Origin: Mesorhizobium carmichaelinearum | GTDB lineage: Bacteria; Pseudomonadota; Alphaproteobacteria; Rhizobiales; Rhizobiaceae | Reading direction: 5' to 3' | Length of the DNA: 64,000 nt | Assembly (NCBI RefSeq): GCF_900199455.1 | Contig: NZ_FZQR01000018.1 | Span: 1 to 64,000, forward strand | In this document: positions 18,116-27,660 of the stretch, one piece after another | Position numbering within the stretch: position 1 is the first letter of the stretch | Layout of the letters: each line of letters starts with the position of its first letter | The notes under the pieces: model-generated | Told to the model about the DNA's origin: nothing | The model's database searches: none | What the model saw: only the letters and a program-made list of their open reading frames with translations | Made by a program: the position numbers and the translations under genes

Positions 18116-19095
18116 GAACGGTCTCCTTGGGACTCGAGCGTTGCGGGGGTGGTGACGTAATCGCCGGTGGCGCCCAGGCCCTCGACGCTTGCGAGTTCGG
18201 CAAGGTGGCGGTGCGAGCCGCGACCGGAAAGCACGGCCACCAGGTCGATGGTCTCGGCGATCAGCGCGCGCGGCACGGTGACGACGGCTTCCTGGATGAG
18301 TTGATCCATCCGCCGCAGCGCGCCGAGGGCCGTTCCGGCATGAATAGTGCCGATGCCGCCAGGATGTCCGGTGCCCCACGCCTTGAGCAGATCCAGCGCC
18401 TCGGCGCCTCGGACCTCGCCGATGGGAATGCGGTCGGGACGCAGACGAAGCGATGAGCGCACAAGGTCGGAGAGCGAGGCGACGCCATCCTTGGTGCGCA
18501 GCGCGACGAGGTTCGGCGCAGCGCATTGCAGCTCGCGCGTATCCTCGATCAGCACGACGCGGTCAGAGGTCTTGGCGACCTCGGCCAGCAGTGCGTTGGT
18601 GAGCGTGGTCTTGCCGGTCGAGGTGCCGCCTGCGACGAGGATGTTCTTGCGGGCCGCGACCGCCGTGCGCAGCACCTCGGCCTGGTCGGCCGTCATGATG
18701 CCGGCGGCCACATAGTCACCGAGGGTGAATACGGCGACGGCGGGCTTGCGGATCGCGAAGGCGGGGGCCGCGACGACCGGCGGCAGAAGACCCTCAAAGC
18801 GCTCCCCGGTTTCGGGCAATTCGGCCGAGATGCGCGGACGACCAGAATGTACCTCGGCGCCCACGTGGTGGGCAACGAGGCGCACGATGCGTTCGCCATC
18901 GGCAAACGACAGCCGCTCGCCGGTGTCGGAGAGCCCGTGCGAAAGGCGGTCGATCCAGAGCCGCCCATCGGGGTTGAGCATCACCTCAACAATTTCGGGA
19001 TCTTCCAGAAACCCCGCTATCGCTGGTCCCAGGGCCGTGCGCAGCATGCGAGCGCCACGGCTGAACGCCTCAGACTGCTGGTAGGAAATCGCCAT
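18112..19095 (-). CDS. trbB: conjugal transfer ATPase TrbB (VirB11-like)
   Basis: A 327-residue VirB11/TrbB secretion ATPase. The Walker A is GGTSTGKTTLTNALL, and the Asp box and His box regions are visible (RVVLIEDTRELQCAAPN, GGIGTIHAGTALGALRRMDQL). I choose ATG 19095 because AGGGGAC stands just upstream; an ATG 18 bp further up lacks a site. It is the first of the tightly overlapping trb genes, separated from the CopG gene by about 170 bp. Confidence 0.93.
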   Translation of the reverse strand: MAISYQQSEAFSRGARMLRTALGPAIAGFLEDPEIVEVMLNPDGRLWIDRLSHGLSDTGERLSFADGERIVRLVAHHVGAEVHSGRPRISAELPETGERFEGLLPPVVAAPAFAIRKPAVAVFTLGDYVAAGIMTADQAEVLRTAVAARKNILVAGGTSTGKTTLTNALLAEVAKTSDRVVLIEDTRELQCAAPNLVALRTKDGVASLSDLVRSSLRLRPDRIPIGEVRGAEALDLLKAWGTGHPGGIGTIHAGTALGALRRMDQLIQEAVVTVPRALIAETIDLVAVLSGRGSHRHLAELASVEGLGATGDYVTTPATLESQGDRS

Positions 19096-19262
19096 GTCGT
19101 CCCCTTTTGCCAAAGGACCGCAAAGGCGGCTGTGGCTCGGGGATGATCAGAGAGGGCAGGAATTAGGGCCTGGCAACAACAACAATGCGACGTCGTAGCC
19201 TAGCGTACAGAGACAGGGAAACGGCGGGTCGTCGGATACTTGGAATCCGCTTCGCGACGTAT

Positions 19263-19709
19263 TCAGCCTTCATTGGCAGACTCGACGGCTTCTTCAGGCG
19301 ACGTGACGCCGCCGATGTCGTCGGGAATTTCTCGAAGAAAGCTCTGTCCCTTCTGCAGGCGCCGGCCCAGCGCTTCAATGAACCCCTCGAACCGCTCACG
19401 ACCCTTGATCTGGGCTGCGGCCTGGGCGTCGTTCGGAAGCGGCGGCGTGATGGTGAGCCAGAAGCGGACAAACAGCGCCAGGGTCTCCGCGGTCACGCCG
19501 AGATCGCGCTCCATGCGCTGCACCTGTCGCGAGAGCCGATCGAGGCGGCGGGTGAATGCCGCCTCGCGCCGGTCGGCGCCATCCGGCGACAGGAAGGAGG
19601 CGACCGCAGCCTCGACGATCGCCGAGCGCGAAAGCTTTTTGCGATCGGCAAGGTCGGCAATCTGCTTCAGCATCACAGGCGGAAAATAGACGTTCATCCG
19701 GTCGCGCAT
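19263..19709 (-). CDS. ribbon-helix-helix (CopG-type) protein between traG and trbB
   Basis: A 148-residue protein starting MRDRMNVYFPPVMLKQIADLADRKKLSRSAIVEAA, a ribbon-helix-helix DNA-binding pattern, followed by a coiled-coil-like segment. A CopG-type gene is the normal neighbour of traG in this ICE family. It starts 10 bp after the traG stop and probably regulates, or acts with, the coupling protein. The region 19114-19262 holds the trbB leader only. Confidence 0.8.
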   Translation of the reverse strand: MRDRMNVYFPPVMLKQIADLADRKKLSRSAIVEAAVASFLSPDGADRREAAFTRRLDRLSRQVQRMERDLGVTAETLALFVRFWLTITPPLPNDAQAAAQIKGRERFEGFIEALGRRLQKGQSFLREIPDDIGGVTSPEEAVESANEG

Positions 19710-19718
19710 GATCCAGCC

Positions 19719-21710
19719 TCACATCTCGATGCCATCGTCGGGGTCGAGCGCGACCTGGCGGGCGACCCCGCGCATCTGCTGGCGCAGGATGCGGCCTTGG
19801 CGGGCGGTGTCTTCCGGCTCGTCGTCATCGATGATGGCGAACTCTTCCTGTGGCCCCAATCCACTGGTCTCCTTGGCGATAGCCACGTGATCCGGCAGCT
19901 CGGGTTCGCGGCGCAGGCCGCCATTGGCCGCGTCCTGTTCAGCCTTGTCCACTTCGGCCAGGAGCATGGGCGAAGGCGTCTGCGGGGCAAGCGCCGACCA
20001 GTTGTCCTTGCGTTCTGACCGGACACTCTTTGCCGGATCGGGGGGCGGCAGGACGCGCTCCTTGAATCGCTCGTCCTCATAGTAGCGCGCCTTTTTTGCA
20101 CGGATCGGCGGGGTACCGGCCACCATGACGATCTCGTCGCTGGGCGGGAGTTGCATTACCTCACCAGGGGTCAGCAGGGGCCGCGCCGTCTCGGAGCGCG
20201 AGACCATCAGATGGCCGAGCCAAGGCGACAGGCGGTGCCCGGCATAGTTCTTCATCGCTTTCATCTCGGTGGCGGTACCGAGAGCGTCCGAAACGCGTTT
20301 GGCCGTCCTCTCATCATTGGTCGCGAAGCTCACCCGGACATGGCAGTTGTCGAGGATCGAGTTGTTGGCGCCGTAGGCCTTCTCGATCTGATTGAGCGAT
20401 TGCGCGATGAGGAAGGCTTTCAGGCCGTAGCCCGCCATGAACGCCAAAGCGCTCTCGAAGAAATCCAGCCGGCCTAGCGCCGGGAACTCATCGAGCATCA
20501 TCAGGACACGGTGACGTCGGTCCTTCGCATGAAGATCTTCGGTTAGGCGCCGGCCGATCTGATTGAGGACCAGGCGGATGAGCGGCTTGGTGCGCGAAAT
20601 GTCGGAGGGCGGCACGACCAGGTAGAGGGTCGCTGGCCTCGGGTCGGCGACGATGTCGGCGATGCGCCAGTCGCAGCGGCGCGTCACCTCGGCGACGACG
20701 GGATCACGATAGAGGCCAAGAAACGACATCGCGGTGGAGAGCACGCCAGACCGCTCGTTGTCGGATTTGTTCAAGAGCTCGCGCGCCGTCGAGGCGACGA
20801 CGGGATGCGGACCGGCCAATCCGAGATGCGGCGTCGTCATCATTGCCGCCAGCGTGGTCTCGATCGGCCGCTTCGGGTCCGACAGGAATCCGGCGACACC
20901 GGCCAGCGTCTTGTCGGGCTCGGCGTAGAGAACATGCAGGATCGCGCCGACGAGCAGAGAGTGGCTGGTCTTCTCCCAATGATTTCGCTTTTCGAGCGAG
21001 CCTTCCGGGTCAACGAGCACATCGGCCACGTTCTGAACGTCGCGCACCTCCCACTCGCCTCGGCGCACTTCTAGCAGCGGATTATAGGCGGAGGACTTTG
21101 CGTTCGTGGGATCGAACAGCAGCACCCGTCCGTGCTTGGCGCGAAAGCCTGCTGTGAGCTGCCAGTTTTCGCCTTTGATATCGTGGACGATGGCCGAGCC
21201 TGGCCAGGTGAGAAGCGATGGCACGACAAGGCCGACGCCTTTGCCGCTTCTCGTCGGCGCGAAGCACAGCACATGCTCCGGCCCGTCGTGACGGAGATAA
21301 TCGTGATCGAGCATGCCGAGTACCACACCGTCAGGGCCGAGCAATCCGGCGGACTTGATTTCGCTCGGTTTTGCCCAGCGTGCCGAGCCGTAGGTCTCGA
21401 CGTTCTTCGCCTCGCGCGCTCGCCAGATCGACATGCCGATCGCCACGGCGATAGAGATGAAGCCGCCGGAGGCTGCGATGAATGCGCCCTCGACGAAGAT
21501 CGGTGGCGCATAGGCGTCGTAGAAGTACCACCACGCAAAGAATGACGGCGGATGGTAGAATGGGACGCCCGCCAGCTCGAACCATGGCGCGCCGAGTTGC
21601 GGCTGGAAGCCGAGCCTCCACGCCGTCCACTGCGTTGCGGCCCATGTCGTGGCGAGCACGATCAGGAAGACGATCGTGATCTGGCCCCAGAGGATTTTCG
21701 TGGCGGTCAA
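19719..21710 (-). CDS. traG: type IV coupling protein TraG (VirD4-like)
   Basis: A VirD4/TraG coupling protein of about 663 residues, which brings the relaxase-DNA complex to the mating channel. N-terminal membrane helices (IVFLIVLATTWAATQW; VEGAFIAASGGFISIAVAIG) are followed by Walker A (FAPTRSGKGVGLVVPSLL) and Walker B (RVLMMLDEFPALGRLDFF). The start is unclear: the longest frame begins at a TTG at 21731, but TTG 21710 (TATKILWGQ) has GAGG 9 nt upstream and matches the family N-terminus, so I use it. It heads the traG-CopG-trb transcription unit. Confidence 0.92.
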   Translation of the reverse strand: MTATKILWGQITIVFLIVLATTWAATQWTAWRLGFQPQLGAPWFELAGVPFYHPPSFFAWWYFYDAYAPPIFVEGAFIAASGGFISIAVAIGMSIWRAREAKNVETYGSARWAKPSEIKSAGLLGPDGVVLGMLDHDYLRHDGPEHVLCFAPTRSGKGVGLVVPSLLTWPGSAIVHDIKGENWQLTAGFRAKHGRVLLFDPTNAKSSAYNPLLEVRRGEWEVRDVQNVADVLVDPEGSLEKRNHWEKTSHSLLVGAILHVLYAEPDKTLAGVAGFLSDPKRPIETTLAAMMTTPHLGLAGPHPVVASTARELLNKSDNERSGVLSTAMSFLGLYRDPVVAEVTRRCDWRIADIVADPRPATLYLVVPPSDISRTKPLIRLVLNQIGRRLTEDLHAKDRRHRVLMMLDEFPALGRLDFFESALAFMAGYGLKAFLIAQSLNQIEKAYGANNSILDNCHVRVSFATNDERTAKRVSDALGTATEMKAMKNYAGHRLSPWLGHLMVSRSETARPLLTPGEVMQLPPSDEIVMVAGTPPIRAKKARYYEDERFKERVLPPPDPAKSVRSERKDNWSALAPQTPSPMLLAEVDKAEQDAANGGLRREPELPDHVAIAKETSGLGPQEEFAIIDDDEPEDTARQGRILRQQMRGVARQVALDPDDGIEM

Positions 21711-22075
21711 TAGCAGGTTCCTCGACAGCAAGTGCCATCAAGGTCGGTGGTCGGTGCTGAGGATTGCAAGGCGTCATCTTCGCAGGTCGCAGTCCCGGCG
21801 ACACTAGAGAACATATACAGGAGAAAGAGCAGGCGGGCGACGGCGGCGGGCGGCCCTAGTTCCGTCATTCGCCGGCAAAGGCAGTGGAACGGCTCGCACC
21901 CATCAAGTGTCCTATTTGATAGTCGATCAGACGTCTCGTTTCGGCACGAAAATCGGCAGGGCAACCTTCCCCGTCGACGAGAAGTCTTGATCGCTTCTAT
22001 CTCCTATTGTCGAACGTTGGGTGGTTGTATTCGTTCGCGACGTTGGTGGCAGCCATCCTGCGTCCCGTGGGAGTG
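21711..22075. other. intergenic region upstream of traG, no gene seen
   Basis: 365 bp between traG and the HAD phosphatase gene, both on the minus strand. It must contain the promoter for the traG-trb operon, but I find no clear lux-type box. The best partial match is a single CTGTA half-site near 21816-21820 on the minus strand. No ORF looks real. Confidence 0.4.
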
Positions 22076-22849
22076 TCATTCCATCATAATGACCTCACCT
22101 AGATCGGCGAGGCGCTCGATCACGTGATCCGGTCTGAATGGAAACCGCTCCATGTCAGCTCGCGTGCTCACACCAGTAAGTACAAGCGCTGTCTTCAGGC
22201 CCGATTCCAATCCGGCGACCACGTCCGTATCCATTCTATCACCGACCAGAATCGTATCGGCCGCACTAACTCCTAGCCGGTCGAGCGCGCTTCGCATCAT
22301 GAATGGGTTCGGCTTCCCAACGAAATAGGGCTGGCGGCCGGTAGCCTTCTCGATCAGGGCTGCGACCGCGCCGCAGGCCGGATGGAAGCCGCGCTCTGTC
22401 GGGCCGGTCGCATCCGGATTGGTGGCAAGAAACCACGCTCCCTTTGCTACGAGTTCGGCGCCAGTGGCAATCTGTTCGTAGTGGTACGAAGTGGTGTCCC
22501 CGAGGACCACGAAATCCGGCCCACACTCCGTGATCCGGCAACCTGCTTGCCGCAGGGCCTCAACCAGCCCATGGTCGCCGATGACATAAGCGGATGATCC
22601 CGACTTTTGCAGTTCCACGAACCGCGCGGTGGCCAGCGCCGAGGTGTAGATGTGCTCAGGCGCCACGGGAAAGCCAGCCGCCCTGAGACGCTCGGCATGA
22701 TCTTCCGGTGTAAATCGAGAGTTGTTAGTGAAGATTTGAAACGGCCTGCGAGTGGCAACCAGCGCCGCGACATAGTCGATGGAGCCTTCAATCGGTTGGC
22801 CGCCGCGGACCAGAACCCCGTCCATGTCAAGAAGGTGCGCTGTGATCAT
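22076..22849 (-). CDS. HAD-superfamily (NagD/class IIA) phosphatase
   Basis: A 257-residue HAD class IIA hydrolase. Motif I is LLDMDGVLVRG, motif II FTNNSR, motif III is near VGKPNPFMM, and motif IV VGDRMDTDVVAG. Such proteins dephosphorylate small phosphorylated metabolites; the substrate is not deducible. Its ATG overlaps the stop of the upstream small ORF (ATGA), so it was probably translated after it. It sits downstream of nadCBA on the same strand and might act on a nucleotide or sugar phosphate. Confidence 0.85.
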   Translation of the reverse strand: MITAHLLDMDGVLVRGGQPIEGSIDYVAALVATRRPFQIFTNNSRFTPEDHAERLRAAGFPVAPEHIYTSALATARFVELQKSGSSAYVIGDHGLVEALRQAGCRITECGPDFVVLGDTTSYHYEQIATGAELVAKGAWFLATNPDATGPTERGFHPACGAVAALIEKATGRQPYFVGKPNPFMMRSALDRLGVSAADTILVGDRMDTDVVAGLESGLKTALVLTGVSTRADMERFPFRPDHVIERLADLGEVIMME

Positions 22850-23145
22850 CGTATCTCAACCTCAATGCCTTTGGGTGGATGCGCGCCTTGAGCAGGTGCT
22901 GGGTCACGCGCGTGGTAATTAGCGAGAGTGCCGGCAAAATACTCATTCAGAACGATGGGGGAAGGGTACCCAATCGTTCGTGCGGCAAAAGGACGTCGCG
23001 GCGTAAAGACGGGTCGGCCACTTAATTCAGTCGCCGGATGCACTGGCCCAGCCGTTGCGTGGATGATGCTTGCGCACATGCGCGGCGTGTCGGCGATCGA
23101 CTGGCCAACTCCTGCCATCCAGCACTCTTGAAGGGTCCGCTCCAC
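22846..23145 (-). CDS. hypothetical protein, possibly a gene remnant
   Basis: 99 residues ending ANYHARDPAPAQ and KGIEVEIR. I do not recognise it. The C-terminal 50 residues look protein-like while the N-terminus does not. The ATGA overlap with the HAD gene suggests it was once the 3' end of a longer gene in an operon. A perfect 14-bp palindrome covers its start. Confidence 0.35.
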   Translation of the reverse strand: MERTLQECWMAGVGQSIADTPRMCASIIHATAGPVHPATELSGRPVFTPRRPFAARTIGYPSPIVLNEYFAGTLANYHARDPAPAQGAHPPKGIEVEIR

Positions 23146-23156
23146 TGTCGACAGTG
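23143..23156. promoter_or_regulatory. perfect 14-bp palindrome
   Basis: CACTGTCGACAGTG is fully self-complementary and lies between nadC and the downstream small ORF. It could be an operator. No matching second copy was noticed. Confidence 0.25.
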
Positions 23157-23191
23157 AATGGCGGGGTTAGAAGCCAGTCGACTGCCGATAC

Positions 23192-24061
23192 TCAGGCCCG
23201 ACGATCAGGTACACGGTAGTCGAGACCGATATCCAGGATCGGCGCGCTGTGAGTTAACCAGCCGATAGAGATCAGATCGACACCGGTCGCGGCGACCGCT
23301 GGCGCAGTCGACGGCGTGATCCTGCCCGACGCCTCGGTGATAGCCCGGCCGGCAACCATTACCACCGCCTGGCGAAGCTCGTCGACTGACATGTTGTCGA
23401 GCAAGACAGCGTCGGGGGCGAGCGAGAGTGCCTCCTCCAACTGGGCCTGCGTATCGACCTCGACTTCGATCTTGACGAGATGGCCGGTGCTTGTGCGGGC
23501 ACGCTCGATGGCAGGGCGAATTCCGCCGGCGATGGCGATGTGGTTGTCTTTGATCAGGATCGCGTCGTCGAGGCCGAAACGGTGATTGGAGCCGCCACCG
23601 GCGCGCACCGCGTATTTTTCGACTGCCCGCAATCCGGGCGTCGTCTTGCGCGTGCAGACGATCTTCGCGCTGTGGGCGCGGACCGCCGCGACGACGGATG
23701 CCGTCGCCGTGGCGATGCCGCTCAAGTGACAGAGAAAATTCAGCGCCGTCCGTTCCGCTGTGAGTATGGCCCGGGCCGGACCGCTCACCGATGCGATGAA
23801 CTCTCCTTGCGCGATCTTGCTGCCGTCCGCATGATGCAGCTTCACGTCCACGTTCTGGTCAATGAGGTGGAAGGCGAGCATCGCCAGATCGAGCCCGGCG
23901 ACAGTTCCGGCCTGGCGGGCTGTCAGCACGGTTGTCGCATGATGGTCCCTCGGTACGACCGCATCCGAGGTCAGGTCGCCGGCCCTGCCGAGGTCTTCGA
24001 GCAGAGCTGCCCGTACCAGAGGCTCGAGCATGATTGCGGGAAGTGGTGGCAGGTTCATCAC
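23192..24061 (-). CDS. nadC: nicotinate-nucleotide pyrophosphorylase (carboxylating) NadC
   Basis: 289-residue quinolinate phosphoribosyltransferase, converting quinolinate and PRPP to nicotinate mononucleotide, the third step of de novo NAD synthesis. Family landmarks include LLEDLGRAGDLTSDAVVP, the RKTTPGLRAVEKYAVRAGGG substrate site read in two parts, and HRFGLDDAILIKDNHIA. Its ATG overlaps the nadB stop, and it is the last nad gene of the nadA-nadB-nadC operon. Confidence 0.95.
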   Translation of the reverse strand: MMNLPPLPAIMLEPLVRAALLEDLGRAGDLTSDAVVPRDHHATTVLTARQAGTVAGLDLAMLAFHLIDQNVDVKLHHADGSKIAQGEFIASVSGPARAILTAERTALNFLCHLSGIATATASVVAAVRAHSAKIVCTRKTTPGLRAVEKYAVRAGGGSNHRFGLDDAILIKDNHIAIAGGIRPAIERARTSTGHLVKIEVEVDTQAQLEEALSLAPDAVLLDNMSVDELRQAVVMVAGRAITEASGRITPSTAPAVAATGVDLISIGWLTHSAPILDIGLDYRVPDRRA

Positions 24062-25599
24062 AGGACGCTTTCCAGCGTTGGGGAGGATGCAAGTTCCCGC
24101 GCTGCGGCCATGGCCGTGTCGAGCGTGATTTGGGAACGGCGGGCGACGGCGGCATGGAGGGGAAAGTCCGTCCGGAAATGAGCGCCGCGGCTCTCCCGGC
24201 GCAGCAAGGCGGCAACCGCGATCATCATCCCGACGGCGGCGGGATCGGACGCCGTGTCGTGTCGCTGCAACAGCAGCAACAAGACCCGCGCAGCCTCCTT
24301 CAACCCTTCACCATCCCGCGTTACGCCGAGGGCATGCGACAGGAGAGGGCGCACAGGCCTTGGATCCGGCGCAGGCAGGTCAGAGACCATCGCTGGTTTT
24401 CCGCCGTCGTCGGGTGAACCGGCAACACTCTCGGCAACCCAGCGCGCGCAGACGACGGCCTCGGTCAGTGAGTTGCTGGCGAGCCGATTGGCGCCATGCA
24501 GCCCGGTCGACGCGACCTCGCCGCAAGCCCAAAGTCCGGGAACCGATGTTCGGCCGGCCAGATCCACGGCGACGCCACCCATGTGGTAATGCTGGGCCGG
24601 CCGGATGGGAATGAGGTCTCGCGCCGGATCGATGCCGACGCCGCGGCAGGCTGATGCGATTGTCGGAAACTGCCGCGCGAATGTCGCGCCTGGCCTTTCG
24701 CGTACGTCGAGGAAGACGCGATGGCCGTCGGCAAGATGTCGCCAGACGGCGCGCGCGACCATGTCGCGCGGTGCGAGTTCCGCACCCCGCACGCCATCGA
24801 GGAAACGTCGACCCGTCTCGTCGACGATCGTTGCGCCTTCGCCGCGAACGGCCTCACTGATGAGCGGCATCGGACGGCCCGGCCCGTCAAGCGCGGTTGG
24901 ATGGAACTGGATGAACTCCAGGTCGGCAAGTACAGCACCCGCGCGCGCTGCGAGCGCTAGACCCTGTCCGTAGCTTCCCAGTGGGTTTGTCGTGTCGTGG
25001 AACAAGCCGCCGATCCCGCCTGTGGCGAGGATGACCCGTCCGTTCGCGAAGAATGCCGGACCTGTCGAACAGTTCGCCAGCACACCGGTGACCCTGCCGT
25101 CCTCTACCGCCAGCCGACGCGCTTCGATGTTCTCGATGACAGCTATTGTCGGCGTGGCGCGCACGGCGGCGACAAGTGCGCGCATGATCTCGCGGCCGCT
25201 GCCGTCGCCGTCGGCATGAACGATGCGCCGGCGGCAATGCGCGGCTTCCAGCCCGAGACGCAGCGCTCCTTCGGGTGTCCGATCGAAGCGAACTCCAAGG
25301 CGCGCCAGATCCTCGATAGCCGCGGGCCCCGCGTACAGGATGCGTCTTGCCGCTTCCGCATCACAAAGACCATCACCTGCGGCGAGCGTGTCGGCAAGAT
25401 GGAGCGCCGGTTCATCATCTTCGCCCAGGCTGGCGGCAAGTCCGCCCTGCGCCCACGCGCTTGACGCATCCGCGCCAAGCCGCGATCTCGACAGGAGAAG
25501 CACCGGCTCAGGCGCCAGATGCAATGCAGTCATCAGTCCGGCTATGCCGCCGCCGATGATGACCGGCCGCCCGGCGAGGTCAAGGACGTCCATACTCAT
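24058..25599 (-). CDS. nadB: L-aspartate oxidase NadB
   Basis: 513-residue flavoprotein that oxidises aspartate to iminoaspartate, the first step of de novo NAD synthesis. The FAD-binding N-terminus is PVIIGGGIAGLMTALHL. The active-site region includes SSAWAQGGLAASLGEDD, HYHMGGVAVDLAGRTSVPGL and GANRLASNSLTEAVV. ATGA overlaps couple it to nadA and nadC. Confidence 0.95.
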   Translation of the reverse strand: MSMDVLDLAGRPVIIGGGIAGLMTALHLAPEPVLLLSRSRLGADASSAWAQGGLAASLGEDDEPALHLADTLAAGDGLCDAEAARRILYAGPAAIEDLARLGVRFDRTPEGALRLGLEAAHCRRRIVHADGDGSGREIMRALVAAVRATPTIAVIENIEARRLAVEDGRVTGVLANCSTGPAFFANGRVILATGGIGGLFHDTTNPLGSYGQGLALAARAGAVLADLEFIQFHPTALDGPGRPMPLISEAVRGEGATIVDETGRRFLDGVRGAELAPRDMVARAVWRHLADGHRVFLDVRERPGATFARQFPTIASACRGVGIDPARDLIPIRPAQHYHMGGVAVDLAGRTSVPGLWACGEVASTGLHGANRLASNSLTEAVVCARWVAESVAGSPDDGGKPAMVSDLPAPDPRPVRPLLSHALGVTRDGEGLKEAARVLLLLLQRHDTASDPAAVGMMIAVAALLRRESRGAHFRTDFPLHAAVARRSQITLDTAMAAARELASSPTLESVL

Positions 25600-26570
25600 A
25601 CCGCCAACATCCGCTCGACGGCCAGACGCGCGCGCCCGGCAATCTCCGGCTCGATGGTGACGGCATGGCGGTTCTGCTCAAGCGCCGCACGGATGTTGGC
25701 GAGCGTGATCCGCTTCATGTGCGGGCACAAATTGCAGGGCCGGATGAACTCGACCTCGGGATGCTCGACTGTGACATTGTCGCTCATCGAACACTCCGTC
25801 ATCAGCACGACGCGGGGTGGTTTTTGTCTTCCGACATAATCCGACATGGCGGCAGTCGAACCGGAGAAGTCAGCTTCCGCAACTACTTCCGGCGGGCACT
25901 CGGGATGCGCCAGCACCGTCACACCCGGATGGTCCTCGCGCAACTGGCGGATGTCGGCCGGCGTGAAGCGCTCATGCACCTCGCAATGCCCTTTCCAGGC
26001 GATGATCTGCACGTCGGTCTGGGCGGCGATGTTCTGGGCCAGATATTCGTCCGGCAGCATGATCACCCGGGGAACGCCTAGTGACTCCACCACGGCTTTC
26101 GCGTTGCCGGAGGTACAGCAGATATCGGACTCAGCCTTCACGGTGGCCGAGGTGTTGACGTAGGTGACGACCGGCACACCCGGATAGCGCTGCCGCAGCA
26201 GCCGGATGTCCTCGGCGGTAATCGAGTCGGCCAGCGAACAGCCTGCGCGCAAATCCGGAATGAGCACCGTCTTTTGCGGATTGAGCAGCTTCGCGGTCTC
26301 GGCCATGAAATGCACGCCAGCCAGCACGATGACATCCGCTTCGACCGACATCGCCTTGCGGGCAAGCGCCAGGCTGTCGCCAACGATGTCGGCTACACAG
26401 TGGAAGATCTCCGGCGTCTGATAGTTATGCGCCAGGATGACGGCGTTTCGCTGCCGCTTCAGATCGAGAATGGCGTCGATATCATCGGCGAACGCTGGCC
26501 ACTCGATCGGTGGAATGACCCGCCGTACCCGATCGTAGAGCGTGGCCGTACGTGCGGAGGCGATCGCCAT
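25596..26570 (-). CDS. nadA: quinolinate synthase NadA
   Basis: 324-residue iron-sulfur enzyme that condenses iminoaspartate with dihydroxyacetone phosphate to quinolinate. Conserved cysteines are in DICCTSGNAKAVVES, AHPECPPEVV and RPCNLCPHMKRITL, fitting the three ligands of the 4Fe-4S cluster. The ribosome site GGAG lies inside the upstream inverted repeat, so regulator binding there could block expression. First nad gene of the operon, 59 bp after the nadQ stop. Confidence 0.95.
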   Translation of the reverse strand: MAIASARTATLYDRVRRVIPPIEWPAFADDIDAILDLKRQRNAVILAHNYQTPEIFHCVADIVGDSLALARKAMSVEADVIVLAGVHFMAETAKLLNPQKTVLIPDLRAGCSLADSITAEDIRLLRQRYPGVPVVTYVNTSATVKAESDICCTSGNAKAVVESLGVPRVIMLPDEYLAQNIAAQTDVQIIAWKGHCEVHERFTPADIRQLREDHPGVTVLAHPECPPEVVAEADFSGSTAAMSDYVGRQKPPRVVLMTECSMSDNVTVEHPEVEFIRPCNLCPHMKRITLANIRAALEQNRHAVTIEPEIAGRARLAVERMLAV

Positions 26571-26572
26571 AG

Positions 26573-26626
26573 CCTATTATTCTCCAAATGAGTATAATAG
26601 GCATATTCTTATCTTGAGTATAAGAA
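26573..26626 (-). promoter_or_regulatory. two operator-like inverted repeats upstream of nadA
   Basis: The 59-bp nadQ-nadA gap is AT-rich, unlike its surroundings, and holds two inverted repeats. One is CCTATTAT-N13-ATAATAGG (26573-26601). The other is TTCTTAT-N7-ATAAGAA (26606-26626). A single CCTATTAT half-site also lies at 27619-27626, just upstream of nadQ. Likely NadQ operators controlling nadABC, and perhaps nadQ itself. Confidence 0.6.
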
Positions 26627-26629
26627 ATG

Positions 26630-27601
26630 TCAACCGCGTGAGAGTGGCAATTTGGTCCCTGCGACAGTTCGCTCCGCCAGAACCGTCTGGCGAAAGCGGA
26701 AGCGCTTGGCTGGACGCCCCCCGGTATCGGACATTGTCTCACCTGTCTCCTCGACCAGATTCTGCTCTTCGATGAGACGCCGAAAGTTTGGCTTGTGAAC
26801 GAGCCGACCTGCGAGCGCTTCAACGGTGCGCTGCAGCTGCAGGAGTGTAAATGTTGGCGGCATCAGTTCGAAGACAACGGGCCGGTATTTGATCTTGGTC
26901 CGCAACCTGGCGATTCCCGTCGCCAAAATACGGCGATGGTCGGCAATCATCAGCCGGCCAGGAACGGGCGGCACGCCGCCTGTATGCCAATTGCGTTTGG
27001 CTTCCGCGACCAAAGCGGCCTCATAGAGCAGTTCGTATCGCTGCAGGACAAGTTCCTCGTTCCAGTCGCGGTCATCGAAGCCAAAAGCGATTGCGACGCG
27101 CTGCCTGCGATCGTGACGCATGTCTGGCTCGTCAGCTTCATCAGCCCAGGCCTGCAGTCGGGGCGTGAGGATATCGAGCAGGATCGACGGCACTCCCGCA
27201 CGATGATCTTCCCACGGAAAATAGTCGTACCATCCGCGCCATCCGTGCGTCGGCGACCTCTCTGTCTGCTCCTCGCGCGTCAGGCCGAGATAACTGATCG
27301 AGATTACTCGCTGCACGTGCTCGTCATCAATCCGGTCGCGATCGGCGAACGTGTAGAGCTGCTCGACATAGCCTAGCGGATGACTAGTATGCCGCTCTAC
27401 CCAAGCTCTTAGCCCCGATTGCAAGGAGCGATGGTCGAGTTCAAAGGGGCCGGATGGCAAAGCATTCGTCTGCCCGATGGTCAGGACGCGTGGCTCACCA
27501 TTCGTCACGGCAATTATAACGGCGATCAGGTCCGCGCTGACGGCCTGACTGCGGTCACTTCTTCCGCTCTGTTTCTTCGCCAGTGTTGTCTTGTCTTGCA
27601 T
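26630..27601 (-). CDS. nadQ: NAD biosynthesis regulator NadQ (Nudix-related, COG4111 type)
   Basis: 323 residues. The N-terminal part is Nudix-like without a complete catalytic Nudix box (SADLIAVIIAVTNGEPRVLTIG). The C-terminal part is a winged-helix segment (FTLLQLQRTVEALAGRLVHKPNFRRLIEE). This architecture and the place beside nadABC match the alphaproteobacterial NadQ regulators of NAD synthesis. It probably represses nadABC from the inverted repeats just downstream of its stop codon. Confidence 0.8.
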   Translation of the reverse strand: MQDKTTLAKKQSGRSDRSQAVSADLIAVIIAVTNGEPRVLTIGQTNALPSGPFELDHRSLQSGLRAWVERHTSHPLGYVEQLYTFADRDRIDDEHVQRVISISYLGLTREEQTERSPTHGWRGWYDYFPWEDHRAGVPSILLDILTPRLQAWADEADEPDMRHDRRQRVAIAFGFDDRDWNEELVLQRYELLYEAALVAEAKRNWHTGGVPPVPGRLMIADHRRILATGIARLRTKIKYRPVVFELMPPTFTLLQLQRTVEALAGRLVHKPNFRRLIEEQNLVEETGETMSDTGGRPAKRFRFRQTVLAERTVAGTKLPLSRG

Positions 27602-27660
27602 AGGGGTTTGAAGGAATTCCTATTATCAAGTCGCCCCGAGGGGACCAACGTGAGCGAAGG

